A DNA stretch of 64,000 bases from Actinoplanes campanulatus (GCF_014647795.1 NZ_BMPW01000006.1:342803-406802); one strand, 5' to 3'. Counted from the first letter of the stretch, positions 26,425 through 35,120 are shown. A program made the numbers and translations. Notes: a model not told the origin generated them from the sequence alone.

Positions 26425-27132
26425 TCAGGCCGGAGCGCCGAGATAGGACTCGGTCACCCGTGGGTTCTCGCTGATCTCGCCCGGGGTGCCGAGCGCGATC
26501 GACCTACCGAAATCGAGCACCAGGATCTCGTCGCAGACCGACATCACCAGGTCCATGTGGTGTTCGACCAGCAGGACGGTGGTGCCGACCTCTTTGATCA
26601 GGGTGCCGAGCCAGCGGATCTCATCCGAGTCCAGCCCGCCGGCCGGCTCGTCGAGCATCAGGATGCGTGGCTTGGCGACCAGCGCCCGGGCCAGCTCGAT
26701 GCGTTTACGAATCGCATACGGCAGCGCGCCGGGATGGGCGCCCGCGTATCGGGCGACGCCACACCGCTCCAGGGCGGTGAGCGCCTCCCGCTCGGCATGC
26801 CGGTTGCGTGCACCGACCATCACGTTTTCCAGGACGGTCATGCCGGCGAACTGGCCGACGCCCTGGAGGGTCCGTGCGATGCCGAGACGGTTCAAATGGT
26901 GCGGCCGGGGCCGCCAGGGCTGCCCGTCCAGCGTGAGTGACCCGGAGGTCGGGTTCACGAAGCCGCAGATGACATTGAAAAGGGTGGTCTTGCCCGCGCC
27001 GTTCGGCCCGATGACGCCCACGATCCGCCCCGGCGCCACGCGCAGGGAGACGTCGTCGAGTGCGGTCAAGCCGCCGAAGCGGACCGTGATGTTGTGGAGC
27101 GCGAGCTCCTTGAGCGGGGGATCTGTTGACAT
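26425..27132 (-). CDS. ABC transporter ATP-binding protein, LivG type, first gene of the operon
   Basis: A 235-residue ATPase. Walker A GPNGAGKTT is near 42-50 and Walker B ILMLDEPAGGL near 160. The signature region is atypical: instead of LSGGQ the sequence reads LPYAIRKRIELARAL, a form seen in some LivG proteins (LPYGLRKRVELARAL). It energises the same importer as the LivF-type ATPase. Its upstream region holds the best palindrome of the operon. Confidence 0.92.
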   Translation of the reverse strand: MSTDPPLKELALHNITVRFGGLTALDDVSLRVAPGRIVGVIGPNGAGKTTLFNVICGFVNPTSGSLTLDGQPWRPRPHHLNRLGIARTLQGVGQFAGMTVLENVMVGARNRHAEREALTALERCGVARYAGAHPGALPYAIRKRIELARALVAKPRILMLDEPAGGLDSDEIRWLGTLIKEVGTTVLLVEHHMDLVMSVCDEILVLDFGRSIALGTPGEISENPRVTESYLGAPA

Positions 27133-27185
27133 GGCCGCCTCGCCGGACCGGTGGAGATCCTGGATGGAGATGGAGCCTCAACTAT

Positions 27186-27202
27186 TTACACTTGGAGTGT
27201 AA
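27186..27202. promoter_or_regulatory. Perfect operator palindrome upstream of the ABC operon
   Basis: TTACACTTGGAGTGTAA consists of two perfect 7-base arms around TGG, 53 bases before livG. It is AT-rich against a GC-rich background. It resembles the site at 13647-13663 between fadD and tetR, so one TetR protein may control both units. Confidence 0.7.
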
Positions 27203-27246
27203 CTTTCTCGGCGGACTCGTCAACCACTTGCGATGACCCTGTTACC

Positions 27247-27885
27247 TCAGGCCACGCCGGCGGGGCGGAACTGCACGCTGATCCGGGGTCCGGCGGCCTT
27301 CGCGGTCTTGGGCACGGCGTGCTCCCAGGTGCGCTGACAGGAGCCGCCCATCACGATCAGATCGCCGTGACCGAGGGGCAGCCGCAGCGTGTCGTGCCCG
27401 CCGGCGCGTGGTCGCAGCAGGAGATTTCGTGGGGAGCCGACCGAGACGATCGCGACCATCGTGTCCTGCGTGGCGGAGCGGCCGATGGTGTCGCCGTGCC
27501 AGGCCACGCTGTCACGCCCGTCGCGGTAGAGACACATCCCGGCGGTCATGAACTCCTCGCCGAGCTCATCGGCGTAGTGCCTGTTCAGTTCGGCGCGAGC
27601 GGCGGTCAGGGCGGGATGTGGCAGCGGCTCCTCCGCCGAGAACCAGCGGAGGAGCCGTGGAACGTCGACGACGCCGTCATACATCCGGCGGCGCTCGGCG
27701 CGCCAGTCGATGCCGAGCAGCGTCTCGAAGACGGCGTCGGAGCCGGGCAGCCACCCGGGCAGGATGTCCACCCAGGCGTCCGCGGTGAGGTGGCGGCGGG
27801 TGAGGCGGCCGGTCAGTGACCCGACCCGGACCTCAGCCGGCCCGGACAGCAGATCGAGCATCGAAGGCTGATAGGCACTGGTCAT
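27247..27885 (-). CDS. AlkB-like 2-oxoglutarate/Fe(II) dioxygenase
   Basis: A 212-residue AlkB-family enzyme. The iron ligands are the HxD pair in AWHGDTIG (near residue 128) and the later histidine in RTWEHAVPK; RISVQFR holds the two arginines that bind 2-oxoglutarate. ALkB enzymes remove alkyl groups from DNA or RNA bases by oxidation. Together with the Ada/AlkA gene at the window edge it adds to alkylation repair, though the two are far apart. ATG 27885 gives MTSAYQPSMLDLL. Confidence 0.9.
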   Translation of the reverse strand: MTSAYQPSMLDLLSGPAEVRVGSLTGRLTRRHLTADAWVDILPGWLPGSDAVFETLLGIDWRAERRRMYDGVVDVPRLLRWFSAEEPLPHPALTAARAELNRHYADELGEEFMTAGMCLYRDGRDSVAWHGDTIGRSATQDTMVAIVSVGSPRNLLLRPRAGGHDTLRLPLGHGDLIVMGGSCQRTWEHAVPKTAKAAGPRISVQFRPAGVA

Positions 27886-27894
27886 GCCGCCATG

Positions 27895-29460
27895 TTAGTA
27901 CTGGCGTTCGATTCCGGCGGCCTTCATCTCCGAGCCTGTGGACAACGGATTCGCCGTTTCGCCTTCTGTGGACAACGGGCCGGACTCCGCCCCGGCCGTG
28001 GCAGGCTTCGGGCGCAACACCGTGGCGGCCAGGACCGCCGCGGCGATCCCGCCCACCACGCCGATGAGAGAGGTGACCGCGATGGCGTCCACGAAAGCGG
28101 CGCGGGCGGCCTCGGCCAGGCCCGTGTCTCCGGTCGCCACCGCCACCCCGAGCGCTTCACCGAGCGAGTCCCGCGCCGGCCCGGTGACGTCCGCCGGCAT
28201 CGACGCGCGATACGCCGTGGTCAGCACACTTCCCAGGATCGCCACGCTCAGCGCGGTGCCCACCTGCTGGACCGTGTCGTTGACCGCCGAGCCGACCCCG
28301 GCCCGCTCCGGCGGAAGCGCCCCGAGCAGCGTTCCCACCGCGGCCGGCGCCGCCACACCACTGCCCATGCCGATGACGACCAGGGCCGCGGCGAGCTTCA
28401 GATACCCATCGTCCGGGTCGAGCGAGGAGAGGATCGCGAAGCCGCCGGCGACCAGCAGCAGACCGGCCGCCAGCGCAATCCGCGCGCCGAACCGCTTGTC
28501 CACCACCACGCCGACACCGTTGAAGGCCATCGTCGTCACGATCATCGGGATGAAGGCCGAGCCGGCCCGCAGCGGCTCGTATCCGAGGACGAACTGGAGG
28601 TATTGCGTGATCGCCAGCATCACGCCACCGGCGGAGAAGGAGAGCAGCACCAGCGACAGGCTGGCGCCCCGGAAATTGCGGTCCCCGAAGAGCGACAGCG
28701 GCAGCATCGGCTCGGCGACCCGGCGCTCCCAGAGGATGAATCCGGTCAGCGCGACCAGGGCGACGAGGAAACCGCCGATGGTGCGTGCCGACTGCCAGCC
28801 GTGCTCGGGTGCGGAGATCACGCCCCAGACCAGGGCGGTCATGCCGATGGTGGAGAGCAGGGCGCCGAGCGTGTCCGGCCGGCTGGCCGGGCCCCTGGAC
28901 TCCGGGATGATCAGCACCGCGGCCACGATGCCGAGCACCACGATCGGGATGTTGAGGAGAAAGACCGAGCCCCACCAGAAGTGCTCCAGAAAGAAGCCGC
29001 CCAGGGTCGGGCCGCCGATCGCGCCGAGCATCAGCACGGAGCTCCAGATCGCGATCGCCTTCTTGCGCTCGTCCTCCGCGAAGACCGTGGTGAGGATGGC
29101 CAGGGTGCCCGGCATGAGGAAGGCGGCGCCCAGTCCCATCAGGCCACGGACCGCGATCAGCTGGCCGGGGGTCTGGCAGACGGTGGCCAGCGCGGACGCC
29201 CCACCGAAGATCGCGAGGCCGGTGACGAGACCGAGGCGGCGACCATGCCGGTCGGAGAGGCTGCCCGCGGTGAGCAGCGCGCCGGCGAAGACCAGGATGT
29301 AGGCGTCGATGATCCACTGAATGTCCGCGGTGCTCGCGCCGAGGTCGCGGATCAGGGCCGGGATGGCGATGTTGAGCACCATGTTGTCCACGACGGCCAC
29401 GAGCAGGCTCAGGCAGAGCACGCCCAGGATCAGCCAGCGGCGGGGGTGACGGTCGGGCAT
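27895..29460 (-). CDS. MFS drug exporter, DHA2 family (14 TM)
   Basis: About 521 residues with some 14 hydrophobic segments. Motif A, GSLSDRHGRRLGL, follows the second helix, and motif C, LMLGAIGGPTLGG, lies in the fifth, both typical of proton-driven antiporters such as EmrB/QacA. It exports small lipophilic compounds. It diverges from a TetR gene across about 90 bases with repeated operator-like sites. ATG 29460 fits the AGAGAGG site best; ATG 29466 gives two more residues. The tail is rich in Ser/Glu. Confidence 0.93.
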   Translation of the reverse strand: MPDRHPRRWLILGVLCLSLLVAVVDNMVLNIAIPALIRDLGASTADIQWIIDAYILVFAGALLTAGSLSDRHGRRLGLVTGLAIFGGASALATVCQTPGQLIAVRGLMGLGAAFLMPGTLAILTTVFAEDERKKAIAIWSSVLMLGAIGGPTLGGFFLEHFWWGSVFLLNIPIVVLGIVAAVLIIPESRGPASRPDTLGALLSTIGMTALVWGVISAPEHGWQSARTIGGFLVALVALTGFILWERRVAEPMLPLSLFGDRNFRGASLSLVLLSFSAGGVMLAITQYLQFVLGYEPLRAGSAFIPMIVTTMAFNGVGVVVDKRFGARIALAAGLLLVAGGFAILSSLDPDDGYLKLAAALVVIGMGSGVAAPAAVGTLLGALPPERAGVGSAVNDTVQQVGTALSVAILGSVLTTAYRASMPADVTGPARDSLGEALGVAVATGDTGLAEAARAAFVDAIAVTSLIGVVGGIAAAVLAATVLRPKPATAGAESGPLSTEGETANPLSTGSEMKAAGIERQY

Positions 29461-29481
29461 AGACATGCCTCTCTCGTACGA

Positions 29482-29543
29482 TGTTCGGTTGGACTCGAAC
29501 ACCGTACCAGTGGGCTCGAACACTGTGCGAGTCACTTTATGAT
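29482..29543. promoter_or_regulatory. Divergent MFS/tetR control region
   Basis: TGTTCG (29482-29487) and CGAACA (29496-29501) form an inverted repeat. CTCGAACAC occurs twice, at 29494-29502 and 29515-29523, exactly 21 bp apart (two helical turns). A -10 box TATGAT (29538-29543) is six bases before the tetR ATG, so tetR mRNA should be leaderless and its -35 region lies under the second repeat. Confidence 0.65.
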
Positions 29544-29549
29544 GACCTC

Positions 29550-30293
29550 ATGCCCGAATTCACCGACTCGGTGTGGACCCGCCCGGCCCGCCCGCGCACC
29601 GGTCAGCCGACCCTCAGCCGGGAGCAGATCGTGCGCGCGGCGATCGAGCTCCTCGACGCGGAGGGAGCGGCCGGCCTGAGCATGCGCCGGCTCGGGGCCC
29701 GCCTCGGTTCCGGCGCCACCTCGCTCTACTGGCACGTGGCGAACAAGGACGACCTGCTCGAACTGGCCGTCGACCAGGTGATGGGAGAGATCTACGTGCC
29801 GGAGCCGGGGGACACCCCGTGGCGGGTGGGCGTGTCGGTGATGGCCGACGGCATGCGGGCCATGCTGCTGCGTCATACCTGGGTGATCGGGCTGCTCGGG
29901 GTGCGGCCCACCATCGGGCCCAACGTGATGCGGATGGGCAACCGCAGCGTCGCTCTGCTCCTGGCGGCCGGGTTCACCGGGCCCGCCCTGTCGCACGTGC
30001 ACTCGCTGATCACCGCGCACGTGATCGGCGCGGCCACCACCGAGGCCGCGGTCGCCGCCGCGGTCCAACGGGCCGGGCAGTCGGCGGCCGAGATCCGCGA
30101 GCAGTTGGAGCCGTTCATGGAGAAGACCGCCGGCGACTACCCCGACTACGCGCGCTGGCGGCAGGAGAGTGGGGTCACCGAGATGGACCCGGACCAGGTG
30201 TGGGACCAGAGCTTCGCCTTCGGCCTGGAGCGGATCCTCGACGGCCTCGAACTCTGGCGGGTCAACAACATCGGCGACACCTCGGCCGCCTAG
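29550..30293 (+). CDS. TetR family repressor of the MFS exporter
   Basis: A 247-residue TetR protein. The DNA-binding domain lies near 20-70 (LSREQIVRAAIELLDAEGAA, then LGSGATSLYWHVANKDDL), followed by the Tet-repressor-type C-terminal domain. Arrangement and length match TetR proteins that control a divergent exporter and are released by its drug substrate. I chose ATG 29550 since upstream start codons lie within the operator. The stop codon is in the first unit of the 24-bp tandem repeat. Confidence 0.9.
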   Translation: MPEFTDSVWTRPARPRTGQPTLSREQIVRAAIELLDAEGAAGLSMRRLGARLGSGATSLYWHVANKDDLLELAVDQVMGEIYVPEPGDTPWRVGVSVMADGMRAMLLRHTWVIGLLGVRPTIGPNVMRMGNRSVALLLAAGFTGPALSHVHSLITAHVIGAATTEAAVAAAVQRAGQSAAEIREQLEPFMEKTAGDYPDYARWRQESGVTEMDPDQVWDQSFAFGLERILDGLELWRVNNIGDTSAA

Positions 30294-30358
30294 CGCCGGG
30301 TGGGACCAGTCGCCTAGCGCTGGGTGGGTTCAGCCGTCTAGCGCCGGGTGGTATCAGT
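30287..30358. repeat. Three tandem copies of a 24-bp unit between convergent genes
   Basis: Units start at 30287, 30311 and 30335 and read CGCCTAGCGCCGGGTGGGAC and then CAGT, with a few changes. The first contains the tetR stop codon and the third the stop of the convergent GNAT gene. Confidence 0.85.
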
Positions 30359-30923
30359 CGGTGGCGAGGCGGGCGTGCAGATGCATGTCGTGCCAGCCGT
30401 CGGCATGGCGGGCCTCGCCGCGTTTGGTGCCCTCCAGGAGGTAGCCGGACCGCTGGGCGACCTGGCAGGAGGCGGCGTTGTGGGTGGAGTGGCTTAATTC
30501 CAGGCGGTGCAGGCCGAGTTCGCCGATGCTCCACCGGGTCAAGGCGGTCAAGGCGCGGGGTGCGATCCGCTGGCCGCGGGCTGACGGGAGCACCCAGTAC
30601 GAGACGTGCCCGAGACCCTCGGTGAGGCTGATGTGCCGCAGGCCGGTCTGGCCCACGACCTGCTCGTTCTCGACGATCGCCCAGCCCGCGTCCGTCTCCG
30701 CCCGCCAGCGGAGCGGCCACTGCGCGATCCATTCGAGCGCCTCGTCCCGGCTCAGGCTTCGGCAGTGCCATCGCTGGATCGCCGGGTCGGCGAAGCCCGC
30801 CACGACCGCCTCCACGTCGCTCTCTCGCCACGGCCGAAGTCGCAGCCCTTCACCGTCGATGACGGGCTGCGCCGATGTGGACAGCGAACCCGGCGGAAGC
30901 GCCGGCGTGGTGAGAAGAGGCAC
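30354..30923 (-). CDS. GNAT acetyltransferase, RimJ/RimL-like
   Basis: A 189-residue acetyltransferase of the RimJ/RimL group. LRLRPWRESDVEAVVAGFAD is the usual N-terminal strand-helix, VSYWVLPSARGQRIAPRAL the acetyl-CoA loop, and HRLELSHSTHNAASCQVAQ the conserved segment with Asn and Ser. Such enzymes acetylate protein N-termini or small molecules; the target is unknown. The start is GTG 30923. The gene is convergent with tetR. Confidence 0.9.
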   Translation of the reverse strand: MPLLTTPALPPGSLSTSAQPVIDGEGLRLRPWRESDVEAVVAGFADPAIQRWHCRSLSRDEALEWIAQWPLRWRAETDAGWAIVENEQVVGQTGLRHISLTEGLGHVSYWVLPSARGQRIAPRALTALTRWSIGELGLHRLELSHSTHNAASCQVAQRSGYLLEGTKRGEARHADGWHDMHLHARLATD

Positions 30924-31358
30924 GCAGCGACTCTAGGGCCTCGACCACAGGACGAGCACGTGCCTCGAGTGGGAGTGCCGGGTGGGTGGCGTCGCACGGA
31001 GGGCTTCGCGTGTGCGGTGGCCGGGGTGACAGGGAGTGTGGGTGACCACGTGCCGGTCGGTGTGTGCGCTCACCTGCTCGGTGGTCGTGGTGACCACCGC
31101 TCACCCGCTCGGTGGTCGCGGTGACGTCCACGGTGCCCTGCGCTACGGCCGGGAGCGGCGGCACGAGGGGGAGCCGGGGTGGAGGCCGGCCCGCGGGACC
31201 ACCCGCTCAAGCCCGGCGGGCGCGGCACGGCCCTGAGCGGGCAGCCGGCCGGCGCCGAGCAGGCGGGACGGTCCGAAATTGGCGGGGCGAGGTCACGCGT
31301 ACCGGAGAAGGGTTGGAGCGAGACGGCGAGGGGGAGCCCGCCGCCTCGCTCGCGCCCG
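30924..31358. other. Intergenic region with a 31-bp direct repeat
   Basis: No convincing gene in 435 bases. A 31-bp unit occurs twice in tandem (31068-31098 and 31099-31129, about 27 of 31 identical), starting GCTCACC and containing GCTCGGTGGTCG. The rest is GC-rich with only overlapping shadow frames. The GNAT promoter is expected near 30930-31000. Confidence 0.5.
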
Positions 31359-32369
31359 TCAGCGGTCGGGGGTTTTGTCCGGGTCGGGGTGGTGGTAGGC
31401 GATCTGCTCCGGCGGGAGCGGGAACTCGAGGTCCTCGCCGAAGGGCGAGAGGCCGCCCTGCTGCGGGGCGACGAGCTCGGCGATGTCCATGTGGCCGTCG
31501 GGGCCGACCGGCGCCGTCTGTGGAAGGCGGGCGCTGGACATCGGCGGGTTGACGGTCGACGGGTTGGCCGTCGACGGGTTGACGATCGGGGGGAAGGACG
31601 GTTTGGTGGACGCCGATTCCAGCTCGTCGCGGCGGAAGATCTTGCGGCCCAGCCAGACCAGGGGGTCGTAGCGGCGGTCGACCACGCGCTCCTTCATCGG
31701 GATGATCGCGTTGTCGGTGATCTTGATGTGTTCGGGGCAGACCTCGGTGCAGCACTTGGTGATGTTGCAGTAGCCGAGACCCTGGCTGGCCTGGGCGTGC
31801 TCCTTGCGGTCCTCGCGATCGTCGAGCGGGTGCATGTCCAGCTCGGCGGCCCGGATGAAGAAGCGCGGGCCGGAGAAGGCCGGCTTGTTCTCGTCGTGGT
31901 CGCGGATCACGTGGCAGGTGTTCTGGCAGAGGAAGCACTCGATGCACTTCCGGAACTCCTGGCTGCGCTCCACGTCGACCTGTTGCATCCGGTAGTCGCC
32001 GGGGGCGACGCCGGGCGGCGGGGCGAACGCGGGCGTCTCCCGCGCCTTCTCGTAGTTGAAGGAGACGTCGGTGACCAGGTCGCGGATCACCGGGAAGGTC
32101 CGGATCGGGGTGATCGTGATGGTCTCGTCCTCGGTGAACGTCGACATCCGGGTCATGCAGCCGAGCCGCGGCATGCCGTTGATCTCCATCGAGCAGGAGC
32201 CGCACTTGCCGGCCTTGCAGTTCCACCGGCAGGCCAGATCGGGCGCCTGGGTGGCCTGCAGCCGGTGGATGATGTCGAGGACGACCTCGCCCTCGTTCAC
32301 CTCGACGTCGAAGTCGCGCAGGTCGCCGCCGGATGCGTCGCCGCGCCAGACACGAAAGTGGCGTTTCAC
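31359..32369 (-). CDS. sdhB: Succinate dehydrogenase/fumarate reductase iron-sulfur subunit
   Basis: A 336-residue iron-sulfur subunit. The 2Fe-2S ligands lie in CRWNCKAGKCGSC, the 4Fe-4S ligands in CIECFLCQNTC and the 3Fe-4S ligands in CCTEVCP. It carries electrons from the flavin subunit to menaquinone in the membrane. The chain is some 80 residues longer than usual: the C-terminus has a low-complexity stretch with repeated NPST and a tail ending in HHPDPDKTPDR. GTG 32369 overlaps the sdhA stop (GTGA). Confidence 0.95.
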   Translation of the reverse strand: MKRHFRVWRGDASGGDLRDFDVEVNEGEVVLDIIHRLQATQAPDLACRWNCKAGKCGSCSMEINGMPRLGCMTRMSTFTEDETITITPIRTFPVIRDLVTDVSFNYEKARETPAFAPPPGVAPGDYRMQQVDVERSQEFRKCIECFLCQNTCHVIRDHDENKPAFSGPRFFIRAAELDMHPLDDREDRKEHAQASQGLGYCNITKCCTEVCPEHIKITDNAIIPMKERVVDRRYDPLVWLGRKIFRRDELESASTKPSFPPIVNPSTANPSTVNPPMSSARLPQTAPVGPDGHMDIAELVAPQQGGLSPFGEDLEFPLPPEQIAYHHPDPDKTPDR

Positions 32370-34261
32370 TCTGCCTCCACCTCGGCGAGTTCCTCATCGG
32401 TCATGTATTTGGCCAGCTCACTGCGGTCGAACAGGTCGATCAGCTCGGCCCGCATCCGGGGGACCGGCTTGCGTTCCAGGTGCACCTCGCCGGTCTCGTC
32501 GAGCGAGCAGACCAGGTTCACGCGCCGCCACTCCGGGCTCATCTTCGGGAAGTCCTCGCGGGTGTGGCCGCCCCGTGACTCCTCCCGCTCCAGCGCCGCC
32601 TTGGCCGTGCACTCCGAGACGACCAGCATGTTGCGCAGGTCGAGGGCCAGGTGCCAGCCGGGGTTGTAGAGCCGGCCGCCGTCGGCGCTCACGTTCGCCA
32701 CCCGGGCCTTCAGCTCCTGGAGGCGCTTGATCGCGTCGGTCAGCTCGCCCGCACGGCGGATGATGCCGACCAGATCGCCCATCACCGCCTGGAGGTCCTG
32801 CTGCAACGTGTACGGGTTCTCCCCGCCGGCGCGGGCCAGCGGGGCGAGCGCCACCTCGGCCGCGGCGGCCACGTCGATCTTCGCGGGCTTCGGGCGTACG
32901 CCGAGCGTGTCCACATAGGCGGCGGCGTGCTCACCCGCCCGCTTGCCGAAGACCAGCAGGTCGGAGAGCGAGTTGCCGCCCAGCCGGTTGGACCCGTGCA
33001 TGCCGCCGGACACCTCGCCGGCCGCGAACAGCCCCTGGACCGTGCCGAAGGCCGCGCCGGTGTCCGGATCGACCTCGACCCCGCCCATCACGTAGTGACA
33101 GGTCGGCCCGACCTCCATCGGCTCCTTGGTGATGTCGACGTCGGCCAGCTCCTTGAACTGGTGGTGCATCGACGGGAGCCGCTTGATGATCTGCTCGGCC
33201 GGCAGCCGGGTGGACACGTCCAGGAAGACGCCGCCGGCCGGGCTGCCCCGGCCCGCCTTGACCTCGCTGTTGATGGCCCGGGCCACCTCGTCGCGGGGCA
33301 GCAGCTCGGGTGGGCGGCGGTTGTTGTCGGGGTCGTCGTACCAGCGGTCGCCCTCCTCCTCGGTCTCCGCGTACTGCTTGCGGAAGACGTCGGGGACGTA
33401 GTCGAACATGAACCGCTTGCCGTCGGAGTTGCGCAGCACCCCGCCGTCGCCGCGGACCGACTCGGTGACCAGGATGCCCTTCACGCTGGGCGGCCAGACC
33501 ATGCCGGTCGGGTGGAACTGCAGGAACTCCATGTTGATCAGCGTCGCCCCGGAGCGCAGGGCCAGCGCGTGGCCGTCGCCCGTGTACTCCCAGGAGTTCG
33601 ACGTGACCTTGTAGCTGCGGCCCACCCCGCCGGTGGCCAGCACCACGGCCGGCGTCTCGAAGAGCAGGAACTCGCCGGACTCGCGGTAGTAGCCGAACGC
33701 ACCGGCCACCCGGTCGCCGTCCAGCATCAGCTCGGTGATCGTGGTCTCCTGGAAGACCCGGATGCGGGACTCGTAGCTGCCGGTCTCGGCGAAGTCCTCC
33801 TGCTGGAGCGAGACGATTTTCTGTTGCAGGGTGCGGATCAGCTCCAGGCCGGTGCGGTCGCCGACGTGGGCGAGGCGCGGGTACTCGTGGCCGCCGAAGT
33901 TCCGCTGGGAGATCTTTCCGTCTTTCGTGCGGTCGAAGAGCGCGCCGTACGTCTCCAGCTCCCAGATCCGCTCCGGGGCCTCCTTGGCGTGCAGCTCGGC
34001 CATCCGGAAGTTGTTCAGGAACTTGCCGCCGCGCATGGTGTCGCGGAAGTGGACCATCCAGTTGTCGTTCGAGTTGACGTTGCCCATCGCGGCGGCGGCG
34101 CCACCCTCGGCCATCACCGTGTGGGCCTTGCCGAACAGCGACTTCGAGATGATCGCGGTGCGTTTCCCGGCGAGCCGGGCCTCGATCGCCGCGCGGAGTC
34201 CGGCACCACCGGCGCCGATCACGACGACGTCGTACAGGTGTCGTTCGATCGTGCTGCTCAT
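32366..34261 (-). CDS. sdhA: Succinate dehydrogenase/fumarate reductase flavoprotein subunit
   Basis: A 631-residue flavoprotein. The FAD dinucleotide motif VIGAGGAGLRAA is near 13-24, and SKSLFGKAHTVMAEGG includes the region of covalent FAD attachment in this family (His in KAHT). The active-site segment HPTGMVWP and the GGVEVDPDTGAAFG strand are present. It oxidises succinate to fumarate. ATG 34261 overlaps the stop of a 19-codon ORF, with GGAGG seven bases upstream. Confidence 0.96.
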   Translation of the reverse strand: MSSTIERHLYDVVVIGAGGAGLRAAIEARLAGKRTAIISKSLFGKAHTVMAEGGAAAAMGNVNSNDNWMVHFRDTMRGGKFLNNFRMAELHAKEAPERIWELETYGALFDRTKDGKISQRNFGGHEYPRLAHVGDRTGLELIRTLQQKIVSLQQEDFAETGSYESRIRVFQETTITELMLDGDRVAGAFGYYRESGEFLLFETPAVVLATGGVGRSYKVTSNSWEYTGDGHALALRSGATLINMEFLQFHPTGMVWPPSVKGILVTESVRGDGGVLRNSDGKRFMFDYVPDVFRKQYAETEEEGDRWYDDPDNNRRPPELLPRDEVARAINSEVKAGRGSPAGGVFLDVSTRLPAEQIIKRLPSMHHQFKELADVDITKEPMEVGPTCHYVMGGVEVDPDTGAAFGTVQGLFAAGEVSGGMHGSNRLGGNSLSDLLVFGKRAGEHAAAYVDTLGVRPKPAKIDVAAAAEVALAPLARAGGENPYTLQQDLQAVMGDLVGIIRRAGELTDAIKRLQELKARVANVSADGGRLYNPGWHLALDLRNMLVVSECTAKAALEREESRGGHTREDFPKMSPEWRRVNLVCSLDETGEVHLERKPVPRMRAELIDLFDRSELAKYMTDEELAEVEAE

Positions 34262-34317
34262 CGCTTCGCCTCCGCTGCGCTCCGGCTGCGCGACGATTCG
34301 CTCGCAAGCTCGCTCAT
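34258..34317 (-). CDS. Possible 19-residue linker ORF coupled to sdhA
   Basis: A 19-codon ORF, MSELASESSRSRSAAEAKR, fills most of the gap between the membrane-anchor gene and sdhA, and its TGA overlaps the sdhA ATG. The DNA is repetitive, made of GAGCGA/GCGGAG-like pieces similar to the repeats at 6727-6816. It may be a translated spacer that couples sdhA to sdhC, or simply a repeat insertion that happens to stay open. Confidence 0.35.
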   Translation of the reverse strand: MSELASESSRSRSAAEAKR

Positions 34318-34328
34318 TGGGGGGCCCT

Positions 34329-35120
34329 TCAGTTGATGATGCGCAGGTCGGAGAACCACTCGGCGGCGAGACCCATGATGTAGAAGTCGGTCAGCGCCAG
34401 GGTGCCGAGCGTGATCCAGGCCAGCTGCATGTGCCGGGTGTTGAGCTTGGAGACGAAGGTCCAGAAGCGGTAGCGCACCGGATGCTTCGAGAAGTGCTTG
34501 AGCCGGCCGCCGGCGATGTGCCGGCAGGAGTGGCAGGACAATGTGTACGCCCACAGCATGATCACGTTGACCCAGAGGATGACGTTGCCCAGCCCGAGCC
34601 CGGTGCTCTGCGCCAGGACCGCGTCCCACGTGTTGATCACCGAGATGACCATGGCGGCGTAGAACGCGTACCGATGCGCGTTCTGGAAGATCAGCGGGAA
34701 CCGGGTCTCACCGGAGTAGCTCTTGTGCCCGTCCGGCACGGCGCAGGCCGGCGGCGACAACCAGAACGCCCGGTAGTAGGCCTTCCGGTAGTAGTAGCAG
34801 GTCAACCGGAAGAGCAGCAGGAACGGCAGAGTGAACGCCGCCTCCGGGATGAGGAAGAAGTTCGGCAGCGGGGTGCCGAACATCGCCGCGTCACCGCACC
34901 GGTCGGTCAGACACGGTGAGTAGAAAGGTGTGAGGTAGTGGAACTCCTCCACCCAGAACCACTTGTGCATGAAAACCCGGACGGTCGCGTAGGTGACCCA
35001 CGCCCCGAGTCCGATAAAGGTCACCAGCGGCGCGAGCCACCACCGGTCGGTGCGCAGGGTGCGCGCGGAGATCGCCGCGCGTTCCTCGCCGCCGCCCGGC
35101 CGCGTTGCCGTCGTCGTCAT
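34329..35120 (-). CDS. sdhC: Succinate dehydrogenase membrane anchor (single fused cytochrome b subunit)
   Basis: A 263-residue membrane protein with about five hydrophobic segments and several conserved histidines (QNAHRYAFYAAM, SCHSCRHIAG, TRHMQLAW) that could bind haem. Actinobacterial enzymes of this type have one large anchor in place of separate SdhC and SdhD, and no sdhD is present here. CPDRCGD-like cysteines occur in the first large loop (PCLTDRCGD). ATG 35120 follows GGAGATGGA. It is the first gene of sdhCAB. Confidence 0.88.
   Translation of the reverse strand: MTTTATRPGGGEERAAISARTLRTDRWWLAPLVTFIGLGAWVTYATVRVFMHKWFWVEEFHYLTPFYSPCLTDRCGDAAMFGTPLPNFFLIPEAAFTLPFLLLFRLTCYYYRKAYYRAFWLSPPACAVPDGHKSYSGETRFPLIFQNAHRYAFYAAMVISVINTWDAVLAQSTGLGLGNVILWVNVIMLWAYTLSCHSCRHIAGGRLKHFSKHPVRYRFWTFVSKLNTRHMQLAWITLGTLALTDFYIMGLAAEWFSDLRIIN

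Noticed and set aside
29491-29525. tRNA-like ACTCGAACAC segments
   Set aside because: They resemble the T-arm complement, but no acceptor, D or anticodon stems fit around them; they are better explained as operator repeats.
30287-30358. Possible CRISPR array
   Set aside because: The units are contiguous with no spacers; the same holds for the arrays at 6717 and 17856.
30606-31164. Several open frames across the GNAT upstream region
   Set aside because: They overlap each other and the GNAT gene in antisense, have no SD and no family features.
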